From contig JAFSHU010000002.1 of NCBI GenBank assembly GCA_017440145.1, forward strand, positions 1 through 38,811: a stretch of DNA of 38,811 nt, written 5' to 3'. A program made the translations under genes and the position numbers. The stretch is from Bacillota bacterium. GTDB taxonomy: Bacteria; Bacillota; Dehalobacteriia; UBA4068. Positions within the stretch are counted from its first letter, which is position 1. Every line of letters begins with the position of its first letter. The notes beneath the pieces were generated by a model that was not told where the DNA came from, made no database searches, and saw only the letters and a list, made by a program, of their open reading frames with translations. Positions 31,922-38,811 of this stretch are shown piece after piece.

Positions 31922-32127
31922 ATAATTTATTATACTTCTTTTCTTTAACGTAGTAAAGGGATTTCCGGAGATTCCGGCTGACCCCATGAGAAATCACTGC
32001 TTTTATGGGCAGAGAGATGCCGCTCTTTTGAAATCCATAGCAAGGGCGCTGCCCGCATATATATTTGTAAAACTCCCCGGATGGGCTTCCTCCGGGGCAG
32101 CGGATAAATTTTTTAGGAGAATGACAT
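31922..32127 (+). promoter_or_regulatory. Leader of lysC with two possible RNA stems
   Basis: GGGCAG (32007-32012) can pair with CTGCCC (32049-32054). CCCCGGA (32075-32081) pairs with TCCGGGG (32091-32097) and is followed by ATAAATTTTTT, terminator-like and just before the TAGGAGA site. The lysine riboswitch and T-box signatures are not evident. The remainder of the divergent gap (31783-31892) shows nothing clear. Confidence 0.4.
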
Positions 32128-33363
32128 ATGGCAATCATGGTTCAAAAATTTGGCGGCAGCTCTGTGGGCAGCCCGGAGCGGATGCGGCGGGTGGCCCGGC
32201 GTATCGCAGAAGCAGCGGATGCAGGGAATCAGGTGGCGGTGGTGGTCTCCGCCATGGGGGATACCACAGATGACCTGATCGCCCTTTCCCGGGAATTGAA
32301 CCCCAGGCCTTCCAGGCGGGAAATGGATATGCTGCTTTCCACCGGTGAGCAGCAATCCATCGCACTTCTGGCTATGACGCTGCAAAATATGGGCTATGAT
32401 GCCATCTCCCTCACCGGGCGTCAGGCCGGTTTTCATACGGATGGCGCTTATGCCACTGCAAAAATCCTTTCCATTGATACCGGCCGCGTGCGGGAGGAGC
32501 TGGATGCCGGGCGCATCGTGATCGTGGCAGGCTTTCAGGGGGTGGATTCCCGTGGGGAGATCAATACCCTGGGCCGCGGCGGCTCCGATACCTCTGCCGT
32601 TGCCCTGGCCATCGGCCTGAATGCGGATGTTTGTGAGATCTTCACGGATGTGGATGGGGTCTATACCGCTGATCCGCGCATCGTGAAAAAGGCCTGGAAA
32701 ATGCCGGAGGTCTCTTACGATGAGATGCTGGAAATGGCAGCCATGGGCGCATTGGTTCTGCAGCCCCGTTCCGTGGAGCTGGCCAAGCAATATGGCGTGA
32801 AGCTGCACGTTCGCTCCAGCTTCAATCATAACGAGGGTACCATTGTCAAGGAGGAGGCAAACATGAATAAGGATATGGAGAAGGAATTGATCGTTTGCGG
32901 CGTGGCCCACGATATGAATGTGCTGAAGGTTACGCTCTTTGGCGTGCCGGATCGCCCCGGTGTGGCGGGGGATATCTTCAGCCAGCTTTCCCGGCTGGGT
33001 GTGAACGTGGATATGATCGTACAGAGCGGCAGCCGGGATATGCGGCAGGACATCAGCTTTACCTGCGGCCGCGATGACCGGGCCAAGGTGGAAAGCATCA
33101 TGCAGAGCATCGTGCGGCAGCTGCCTGCGGAGAATTACACCGTTGTGGATACGGTGGCGAAGATTTCTGTGGTGGGCGCCGGCATGATCACCCACCCCGG
33201 CGTGGCAGCCACGATGTTTAAGGTTTTCAGCGAGAATAAGGTGAATATCTGGATGATCTCCACCAGCGAGATCAAGATTTCCTGCATCATTGATGAGGAT
33301 GAAGTGACCAAAGCGCTGCTGAGCCTGCACACGGCTTTTGGTCTGGATGATGAGAATGCCTGA
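32128..33363 (+). CDS. lysC: Aspartate kinase (alpha subunit)
   Basis: Phosphorylates aspartate, the entry to lysine, threonine, methionine and diaminopimelate synthesis, hence also to peptidoglycan. The 411-residue product has the N-terminal KFGGSSVGS (residues 7-15), SAMGDTTDDL, a GFQGVDSRGEINTLGRGGSDTSAVALA catalytic segment, EIFTDVDGVYTADPRIV, and two C-terminal ACT domains (VTLFGVPDRPGVAGDIF, ISVVGAGMITHPGVAATMF) for feedback by amino acids. Length and layout match the Bacillus aspartokinase II type. TAGGAGA precedes the ATG. The gene has an internal in-frame start for a beta subunit (separate entry) and a terminator. It is divergent from the ApgM-like gene. Confidence 0.97.
   Translation: MAIMVQKFGGSSVGSPERMRRVARRIAEAADAGNQVAVVVSAMGDTTDDLIALSRELNPRPSRREMDMLLSTGEQQSIALLAMTLQNMGYDAISLTGRQAGFHTDGAYATAKILSIDTGRVREELDAGRIVIVAGFQGVDSRGEINTLGRGGSDTSAVALAIGLNADVCEIFTDVDGVYTADPRIVKKAWKMPEVSYDEMLEMAAMGALVLQPRSVELAKQYGVKLHVRSSFNHNEGTIVKEEANMNKDMEKELIVCGVAHDMNVLKVTLFGVPDRPGVAGDIFSQLSRLGVNVDMIVQSGSRDMRQDISFTCGRDDRAKVESIMQSIVRQLPAENYTVVDTVAKISVVGAGMITHPGVAATMFKVFSENKVNIWMISTSEIKISCIIDEDEVTKALLSLHTAFGLDDENA
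32863..33363 (+). CDS. lysC: Aspartate kinase beta subunit from internal in-frame start
   Basis: An in-frame ATG at codon 246 of lysC is preceded at 5 nt by AAGGAGGAGG (32848-32857), a very strong Shine-Dalgarno sequence. It would give a 166-residue product (MNKDMEKELIVCGVAHDM...) containing both ACT domains. In Bacillus subtilis aspartokinase II the beta subunit also begins at codon 246 from an internal start; that precedent is known, and the use of the start here is inferred. Confidence 0.75.
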   Translation: MNKDMEKELIVCGVAHDMNVLKVTLFGVPDRPGVAGDIFSQLSRLGVNVDMIVQSGSRDMRQDISFTCGRDDRAKVESIMQSIVRQLPAENYTVVDTVAKISVVGAGMITHPGVAATMFKVFSENKVNIWMISTSEIKISCIIDEDEVTKALLSLHTAFGLDDENA

Positions 33364-33388
33364 TCGGCAGTTTTTGCTTGAAAAGATT

Positions 33389-33417
33389 GGCGCCCTTCTC
33401 CGGAGGGGTGCCTTTTT
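33389..33417 (+). terminator. Terminator after lysC
   Basis: GGCGCCCTTC and GAGGGGTGCC form a 10-bp stem with two G-U pairs and a TCCG tetraloop, followed by TTTTT. Confidence 0.88.
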
Positions 33418-33568
33418 ATTTGTCGGGGAACCGGCTGCCCAGCGCTTACAACAGTGGGAAGGCGTTTCTGCTGCCTGAAAGCATCCCGGGAAAATATTCC
33501 GGTTTTTTGCGGGAAAGTGGGAAAAGGGGCTGCTCCTGCATTCTTAATAGGAAAAGTTTCAAAAGGTC

Positions 33569-33597
33569 TTTTCATGAAAGGTTTTTCCTGTTATACT
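33569..33597 (+). promoter_or_regulatory. Possible promoter of the surface protein gene
   Basis: TTTTCA, 17-bp spacer, TATACT. It lies about 190 bp before the ATG. A short near-palindrome CTTTTCATGAAAG covers the -35 region. Confidence 0.5.
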
Positions 33598-33667
33598 ATA
33601 TATTGTATTAGAGCATATAAATGGGGGACTAGGATGTTTTACAGTAATATGGGAAGACCGCCAAGCT

Positions 33668-33709
33668 CATAGCTTTCTCCGCTATGGATGCTGCGGACAT
33701 TCCTGTAGC
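33668..33709 (+). promoter_or_regulatory. Tandem small hairpins in the surface protein leader
   Basis: CATAGC/GCTATG (7-nt loop, 33668-33686) is followed by GCTGC-GGA paired with TCC-GTAGC (33690-33709). No known riboswitch was recognised. The rest of the 33364-33787 gap holds only the lysC terminator and the promoter. Confidence 0.35.
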
Positions 33710-33787
33710 TGTTTGATTATATATTTTGCTGGTCGAATCTCCGCCTGCTATGGAAGAGCGGGCCTATTCCGGAAAGGAAGTTGAGCT

Positions 33788-36700
33788 ATGAAGAAATTAC
33801 GCATGAGACACTACTGGATGTGGTCAATTTTAATCGTGGTGGCCGCGATTTTTGCAACGGCTGTGCATTTTGGCCTGCCCGCCGCAGAAGCCGATTCTCC
33901 GGCAGCCACAAGGATCTCCGACCCCTCCACATTGGATGCATGGAAGGATTTCCTGGGTGAAAATGTGACCAGCACAGCCAATGCAGGGCTTGTCTGGATG
34001 GATAAGACCGTCCTTACCGATAATACGGAGCTGCCCCTGGTTACGATGACAGACCCAGAGAATAACTTCCTGGTTGCGCTCTCTGCCATTGCTTCCAACA
34101 AATCCATCACGGGCTATTCCCATATCCCCACGGATACCATGCTGGTGCTGGATATTTCCCGCTCCATGGGTCCCAATACAGAAGATGGGGATAACAACAA
34201 CGATGCGGTGGATGAGCTGGTATCCGCGGCAAATGCTGCCATTTCCCGCTTGCAGGCGGTCAATAACTATAACCGCGTGGGCGTTGTGCTCTATTCCGGC
34301 AACTATACCACCAATAGCACTGCGGATTATGGGGATTCCATTCTGCTGCTTCCCTTGGGCAGATACAGCCACGAGACCGATACTTATCTGGTTCGGGACA
34401 GCCAGACCTTCCGCGTGGGAGATAACAATGTAACAGCCCAGAGCGTTAAGGTGAACAATAACGTCTATAATGGCTCTCAGGATATGCCCCAGTCCGAGCG
34501 TGAGGTATACGGCGGCACCTATATCCAGGGCGGTATCTATCGTGCGATGCAGGCATTTCTGGATGTAGAGGATACCACCATTGAAGGCACCGGCTTCCAG
34601 GCCGGCACCAAGAGAATGCCGATCATGGTGCTGATGAGCGATGGCCTGCCTACCATTGCCACCAACAATTATATGGGCAGCGCCGGCAGCATCGGCACCT
34701 CCAATATGGGTGACGGCGGCACCCCCTCGGGTTATCTGGCCTCTGCCATTCCTTTCGTGACCCAGCTTACCGCTTCCTATGCCCGGGAGAGAATCGAGGA
34801 GCATTATGATCGTTCCTCCCTCTTCTATACCCTGGGCTTCAAGGTGGATGATTCCCCTGTTTTGGATCCCTCTGTCTCGAATTCTGCGGTTCTGGGCCAT
34901 TGGTCTACTTATAATAATACTGCTGCCAATGCCACTATGCAGCTTGCCGTCGGCCAGCGCTGGGTAGAGGGCGGCTGGTGGGGCCAGAGCGGCCATTATG
35001 AAACAACCTATACCAGCATTGCGAAGAGCAGCTATGATCTTTCCCGGGATTATGTAACTCAGTATTTTGATGCGGACTCTTCTCTGGCAGATGCATTCCG
35101 TGCCATCGTAGATCAGATCATTTTCCAGTCTCTCTATACGCCCACCCTGGTGGAAGGGGGCGATTCTGCCTTCGGCGGGTATCTGGAATTTATCGATGAT
35201 ATCGGCCAGCACATGGAAGTGAAGGATATCAAGGGCATTCAGGTTGCTGATACGCTCTTCACCGGTGCCATGCTTACCAGCAATTTGGGTGTTGGTTCCC
35301 TGGGTACACCGCAGAACCCCACCGATCTGGGCAATGCGATGATCGAGGCTGTTCAGACCCGTTTGGGCATTGCGGATATTCAGACTGCAGATAAGCTGGT
35401 TGCGGATGCTTACCATGCCGGTCAGCTGGCTTATGATCCCGTTACCGGCGAATTCAGCAATTACATCGGCTGGTACGCGGATGCAGATGGGAATTACCTG
35501 GGCTTTGCCTCCGATGAAACCGATCCTGTGCCCGGTGCGGTTTATTCCTGCAAATCCTACGGCTTCCTGGGGGAAGTGTTGAACGGCCACGCTGCCAGTG
35601 ATATGATGTTTGTCTCCGTCCAGGTGCGTACCAATCTGGCAAACGGAAACTCCGCTGTTCATTACAGAATTCCTGCTTCCCTGATCCCGGTAGTTTCCTT
35701 CAATGTCTCTCTCACCGGCACCAGCCTGGAGGATCCCGGAGCCATCACCCTGGAATACAATGACGAAGTTTCTGTCGATACGGATAATGATGGCGTTTAT
35801 GATACCACAAAGCAGATTACTCCGCTGCGCCTGATCTATGAGGTCGGTCTTTCTTCTGAGATCAACGAGCGGAATGTGGCAGAGATCGTGGGTTCCTCCT
35901 GGGAATATCAGGAGGATGGCGTTTATTCCTTCTACACCAACCGCTGGGATGTGAACGATTTGGATCATGCCCATCCCTTCCTGGCAAAAAATACGGTTGC
36001 CCATTTTGAGCCCTCCCATGAAAATGAGCGCTATTATTACACGGAAAACTCCGTTGTTTATGAGCTGGTGGGCGGCAATTATGTTCCTTATACCGGTGCG
36101 GAGAAGCCGGTTTATGCGGCAGGCAAATATTTCCGCGCCTATTCCGTGTTCGAAAAGAGCAACAGCGTAAGCGAAGGCAATGCAACGATGCACCTGGTTT
36201 ACGAAGCGATCTCCCAGACCTCTTTGGAGAAGGCGCTTCCCGATGTGGAGGAGGATGAAAGCCCCAGCAGCAGCACGACCTGGTACATCCCCAAAGGCAC
36301 GATCTTCCTTACTCTGGAAGATTACTATCTGCCCAAGGGCGAATTCACCGATGAGACCCATACTGCTGTAACGGGCAACAATACGGATTCTTTGATTTAT
36401 GCGCTTTACCCCTCCGTGGATCACCATGAGGATGACCCTGCTACTACGGAAAACGAAGAGCATTACTATGCCGACGGCATCCTGGGGAATAACGGCCGCC
36501 TGAGCCTTACTGCAGCCCAGGGCCTGAAGATCACCAAGGCGCTGGATGCCACCATGATCGGCCGGACGGATATTTTCACCTTTGAGATCACGCCGCAGAA
36601 TGCAGCGGCTGTTGCCGGCGAATACCGCCTGCAGATCGTGGCGGCTGACGGAACGGAGACTGAGCAAACGCTGACCTTTGATTCCGGCTCTGAAACGGTA

Positions 36701-38811
36701 GAGATTAAGGCCGGGGAAACGGCCTGGCTGCTGGATCTGCCTGTGGGCGCTGTGTATAATGTCAAGGAACTGACTACCGGCAAGGATTATCAGGTGGCGG
36801 CTGTGAATAACGAAGCTGTTCAGGAGATTGATCTTAGCATCAGCCAGGGCGTGATTGAGGAAGCAGCCTTCCTGAATACCCTGAAGCCTCCGGTAAGTAC
36901 CGGCACCCTGGTTCTGGAGAAGCTGGTGGAACACCCCTTTGGGGATGCTTATGAAAGCACTGTTGACAGAGAATTTACCTTTGATTTGAGCTTCACTCCG
37001 CCCGGCGGCGGTACTCCCACGGAGGATACGGTCACCCTGCATGCAGGGGAGACGGCTTTCTTTGATGAGATAGAAGTGGGTACCGTTGTCAGCATTACAG
37101 AAACCACCATCCCTGATGGCTTCACCTCTGATGCTTCTAATGACGGGGATACCAAAACCATCACCATCGAAGGGGAAGAAAACTACCTCGTAGCTTTCAC
37201 CAATACCTATGAACCCAGCAGGGTTTCCCCGGAGCATGTGAATCTCACCGGCGATAAGAGCTTCACCGGCCGCGAAGGCGATGAGTGGCTGGATACGGAT
37301 GAATTCACCTTCAAGCTGCAGAAGCGTGTCGGCACCGCCTGGGAAGATATGCAGATGGATGACGGCGCGGGCGGAACGATCACCGCAGAAGCCACTGTCA
37401 ACAAAGAGAACAAAACCTTTGATTTCAGCGCCTTTATCCGGGCCGAAAACTATGACCATGTTGGCACCTATTCCTATCGTATCGTAGAAGTATTCACCGT
37501 TAATCCCTGGTTGGGCATTACCTATGACGAGGCTGTACGCTGGCTGGATATTCTAGTCCTGGATGAGGACATGGACGGCCAGCTGGAGATCGCATCTGTC
37601 GAGGGCTTTAACGGTATGGATGTGGAGAGTGACGATGCAACGGGCGTCACCGTCTGGGATGCCAACGCCACCTTCTATAATACCTACGCACCGGCCGGCA
37701 GTGATGCCATCAGCCTTGTGGTAAATAAGCTGATCGAGGATCAGACCGTGGAGGATCAGGAGGAAAGCCTGGTTTCCAAAGCGGGCTATCTCTTCGGCCT
37801 CTATCAGGGCGATGATCTGCTCATGGAGCTGCCTGCCACCTCCGGCGCTGGGGAAAGTCTCATTACCCTGACCTTTGGTAGTGCGGATATTGGCCAGACC
37901 ATTGAATACATCCTGAAGGAGATTATTCCTGAAAATGCCGAAGATCGGGTTCCCGGCATTCAGTACAGCAAGCAGGAATATTACATTACTGTTGAGGTGG
38001 AGGATGATACCCTGGGCGGCGTGACCGCCACGGTAACGGCTCTTGAAAATGCGGATGGCGCTGTGGAGAGCACCGGCGAGGAAGTAACGGTCGCTTTCAC
38101 AAATACCTATGCCCCCGCACCCGTGGAACTGGGCGGCAGCAAAACGCTGGTGGGTGCGGAAATCAGCGATGGCGTATTCACCTTTGAGCTTTATGATGCC
38201 AATGGTGCAGCACCCGCTTTGATGGACAGCGAAACCAACACGGGCGAAAGCTTCAGCTTTGATACCTTCTGGCTGGATCAGCCTGGAGACTATCACTATA
38301 TTATCAAAGAGAAAGCTGGCGATGACCGGAATATCCGCTATGATGATACTGAATACGCTGTCACCGTTACAGTTACGGAAACAGATGGCGTTTTGAGTGC
38401 AGCTATTTCCGTTGAAGACGATTTGCCGATTGCTTTCACCAATACCTACGTTCCGGATCCGGACGACATCACCGTAGACATCACCGCGAAGAAGACGGTG
38501 CAGAATCTGGGTACGAAGGAAATCGGCCCTGAAGGCTTCGAATTTGTGCTGAAGGATATTGCCGAGGGCGGCAGCGAGCTGAAAGAACGCTCCGATGAAG
38601 CGGGTCTGGCAGAGTTCCAGCTGAGCTATAGCTGGGAAGACATTGGCAAGGTCTTCAACTACACGCTGACGGAAACGGACGAAGGCGCAAACCATGTTAC
38701 CTACAGCGATGCCAGCTACGATATCTCCGTAGCTATCACGCTGGACGAAGTGAACAACAAGCTGGTCGCAACCATCACCAAGGACGGCACTCCCGTGGAA
38801 GAAGTTGTGGC
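33788..38811 (+). CDS. Very large secreted adhesin with VWA domain and Cna-B/pilin-type repeats (3' end outside window)
   Basis: An open frame of 1674 codons still running at the window end. The start has a signal peptide (MKKLRMRHYWMWS, hydrophobic core to about residue 30, likely cleavage after PAAEA), with GGAAAGGAAG upstream. A von Willebrand A domain follows, with the MIDAS motif DISRS (Asp122, Ser124, Ser126) and MSDGLP (Asp285). A middle region (about 455-895) is unassigned. From about residue 900 come repeated beta-rich blocks ending in NTY or similar: FLNTL near 36880, FTNTYEP near 37200, FYNTYAP near 37677, FTNTYAP near 38100, FTNTYVP near 38440. They resemble Cna-B/Spy0128 isopeptide domains (for example FTFELYDANG, YHYIIKEKAGDD). 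It is probably a surface adhesin or tip pilin; an anchor such as LPXTG would lie past the window. Confidence 0.88.
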   Translation, partial: MKKLRMRHYWMWSILIVVAAIFATAVHFGLPAAEADSPAATRISDPSTLDAWKDFLGENVTSTANAGLVWMDKTVLTDNTELPLVTMTDPENNFLVALSAIASNKSITGYSHIPTDTMLVLDISRSMGPNTEDGDNNNDAVDELVSAANAAISRLQAVNNYNRVGVVLYSGNYTTNSTADYGDSILLLPLGRYSHETDTYLVRDSQTFRVGDNNVTAQSVKVNNNVYNGSQDMPQSEREVYGGTYIQGGIYRAMQAFLDVEDTTIEGTGFQAGTKRMPIMVLMSDGLPTIATNNYMGSAGSIGTSNMGDGGTPSGYLASAIPFVTQLTASYARERIEEHYDRSSLFYTLGFKVDDSPVLDPSVSNSAVLGHWSTYNNTAANATMQLAVGQRWVEGGWWGQSGHYETTYTSIAKSSYDLSRDYVTQYFDADSSLADAFRAIVDQIIFQSLYTPTLVEGGDSAFGGYLEFIDDIGQHMEVKDIKGIQVADTLFTGAMLTSNLGVGSLGTPQNPTDLGNAMIEAVQTRLGIADIQTADKLVADAYHAGQLAYDPVTGEFSNYIGWYADADGNYLGFASDETDPVPGAVYSCKSYGFLGEVLNGHAASDMMFVSVQVRTNLANGNSAVHYRIPASLIPVVSFNVSLTGTSLEDPGAITLEYNDEVSVDTDNDGVYDTTKQITPLRLIYEVGLSSEINERNVAEIVGSSWEYQEDGVYSFYTNRWDVNDLDHAHPFLAKNTVAHFEPSHENERYYYTENSVVYELVGGNYVPYTGAEKPVYAAGKYFRAYSVFEKSNSVSEGNATMHLVYEAISQTSLEKALPDVEEDESPSSSTTWYIPKGTIFLTLEDYYLPKGEFTDETHTAVTGNNTDSLIYALYPSVDHHEDDPATTENEEHYYADGILGNNGRLSLTAAQGLKITKALDATMIGRTDIFTFEITPQNAAAVAGEYRLQIVAADGTETEQTLTFDSGSETVEIKAGETAWLLDLPVGAVYNVKELTTGKDYQVAAVNNEAVQEIDLSISQGVIEEAAFLNTLKPPVSTGTLVLEKLVEHPFGDAYESTVDREFTFDLSFTPPGGGTPTEDTVTLHAGETAFFDEIEVGTVVSITETTIPDGFTSDASNDGDTKTITIEGEENYLVAFTNTYEPSRVSPEHVNLTGDKSFTGREGDEWLDTDEFTFKLQKRVGTAWEDMQMDDGAGGTITAEATVNKENKTFDFSAFIRAENYDHVGTYSYRIVEVFTVNPWLGITYDEAVRWLDILVLDEDMDGQLEIASVEGFNGMDVESDDATGVTVWDANATFYNTYAPAGSDAISLVVNKLIEDQTVEDQEESLVSKAGYLFGLYQGDDLLMELPATSGAGESLITLTFGSADIGQTIEYILKEIIPENAEDRVPGIQYSKQEYYITVEVEDDTLGGVTATVTALENADGAVESTGEEVTVAFTNTYAPAPVELGGSKTLVGAEISDGVFTFELYDANGAAPALMDSETNTGESFSFDTFWLDQPGDYHYIIKEKAGDDRNIRYDDTEYAVTVTVTETDGVLSAAISVEDDLPIAFTNTYVPDPDDITVDITAKKTVQNLGTKEIGPEGFEFVLKDIAEGGSELKERSDEAGLAEFQLSYSWEDIGKVFNYTLTETDEGANHVTYSDASYDISVAITLDEVNNKLVATITKDGTPVEEVV

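Noticed and set aside
31922-32127. Lysine riboswitch or T-box before lysC
   Set aside because: Neither consensus was recognisable by eye.
33600-33787. c-di-GMP riboswitch before the adhesin gene
   Set aside because: The GCAAA and GACGCAAAGC core elements of the class I aptamer are missing.
33830-37459. Long minus-strand open frame across the surface protein
   Set aside because: It is opposite a clear signal peptide, VWA domain and repeat protein and shows no coherent protein features.

Overview
The window reads as chromosome of an anaerobic, fermentative, low-to-moderate GC member of the Firmicutes (Bacillota), most likely a clostridial lineage. The basis is a bifurcating-type trimeric [FeFe] hydrogenase, GTP-dependent PEP carboxykinase, the cdaA-cdaR-glmM cluster of c-di-AMP synthesis, DUF881 proteins, strong AGGAGG ribosome binding sites, TTGACA/TATAAT promoters and a Gram-positive-style repeat adhesin. 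The species cannot be named from the sequence. No tRNA, rRNA, IS element, prophage or CRISPR array was seen.

Layout. 1-4.7 kb (+): end of pckG, a strong terminator, then gpmI, a class II aldolase gene and glyA (central carbon and one-carbon metabolism). 4.8-8.5 kb (-): a lipoprotein, an EamA-type exporter, feoA and two DUF881 proteins, with separate strong promoters before the lipoprotein and exporter genes. 8.7-16.0 kb (+): cdaA, cdaR, an FAD-dependent oxidoreductase, glmM and glmS, linking c-di-AMP signalling to UDP-GlcNAc precursor supply. 16.1-18.4 kb: an isochorismatase-family hydrolase convergent with glnA. 18.6-21.1 kb: a TetR regulator divergent from a sodium-dependent NSS transporter, and a small TSCPD protein.

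21.3-27.3 kb (+): a LysR-type regulator followed by hydC-hydB-hydA. The same 17-bp dyad overlaps the -10 region of the lysR promoter and of the hydrogenase promoter and is repeated 30 bp further on, so regulator and target operon appear linked by a shared operator. A long leader with a stable hairpin precedes hydC.

27.6-31.8 kb (-): an unusual 1063-residue fusion of an endonuclease Q-like PHP nuclease to a UvrD/Rep helicase, with a near-consensus promoter, and upstream of it a short ApgM-like protein that has lost its recognisable metal ligands. Divergent from these is lysC, which carries an internal in-frame start with its own strong Shine-Dalgarno sequence, expected to give a separate beta subunit. 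From 33.8 kb to the window end runs a very large secreted surface protein (VWA domain plus Cna-B/pilin-type isopeptide repeats) that continues beyond the window.

The best candidates for follow-up are the LysR-box/hydrogenase regulatory module, the EndoQ-UvrD fusion, the ApgM-like pseudoenzyme beside lysC, and the DUF881-DUF881-feoA operon divergent from cdaA. All assignments come from reading motifs; no database search was run.
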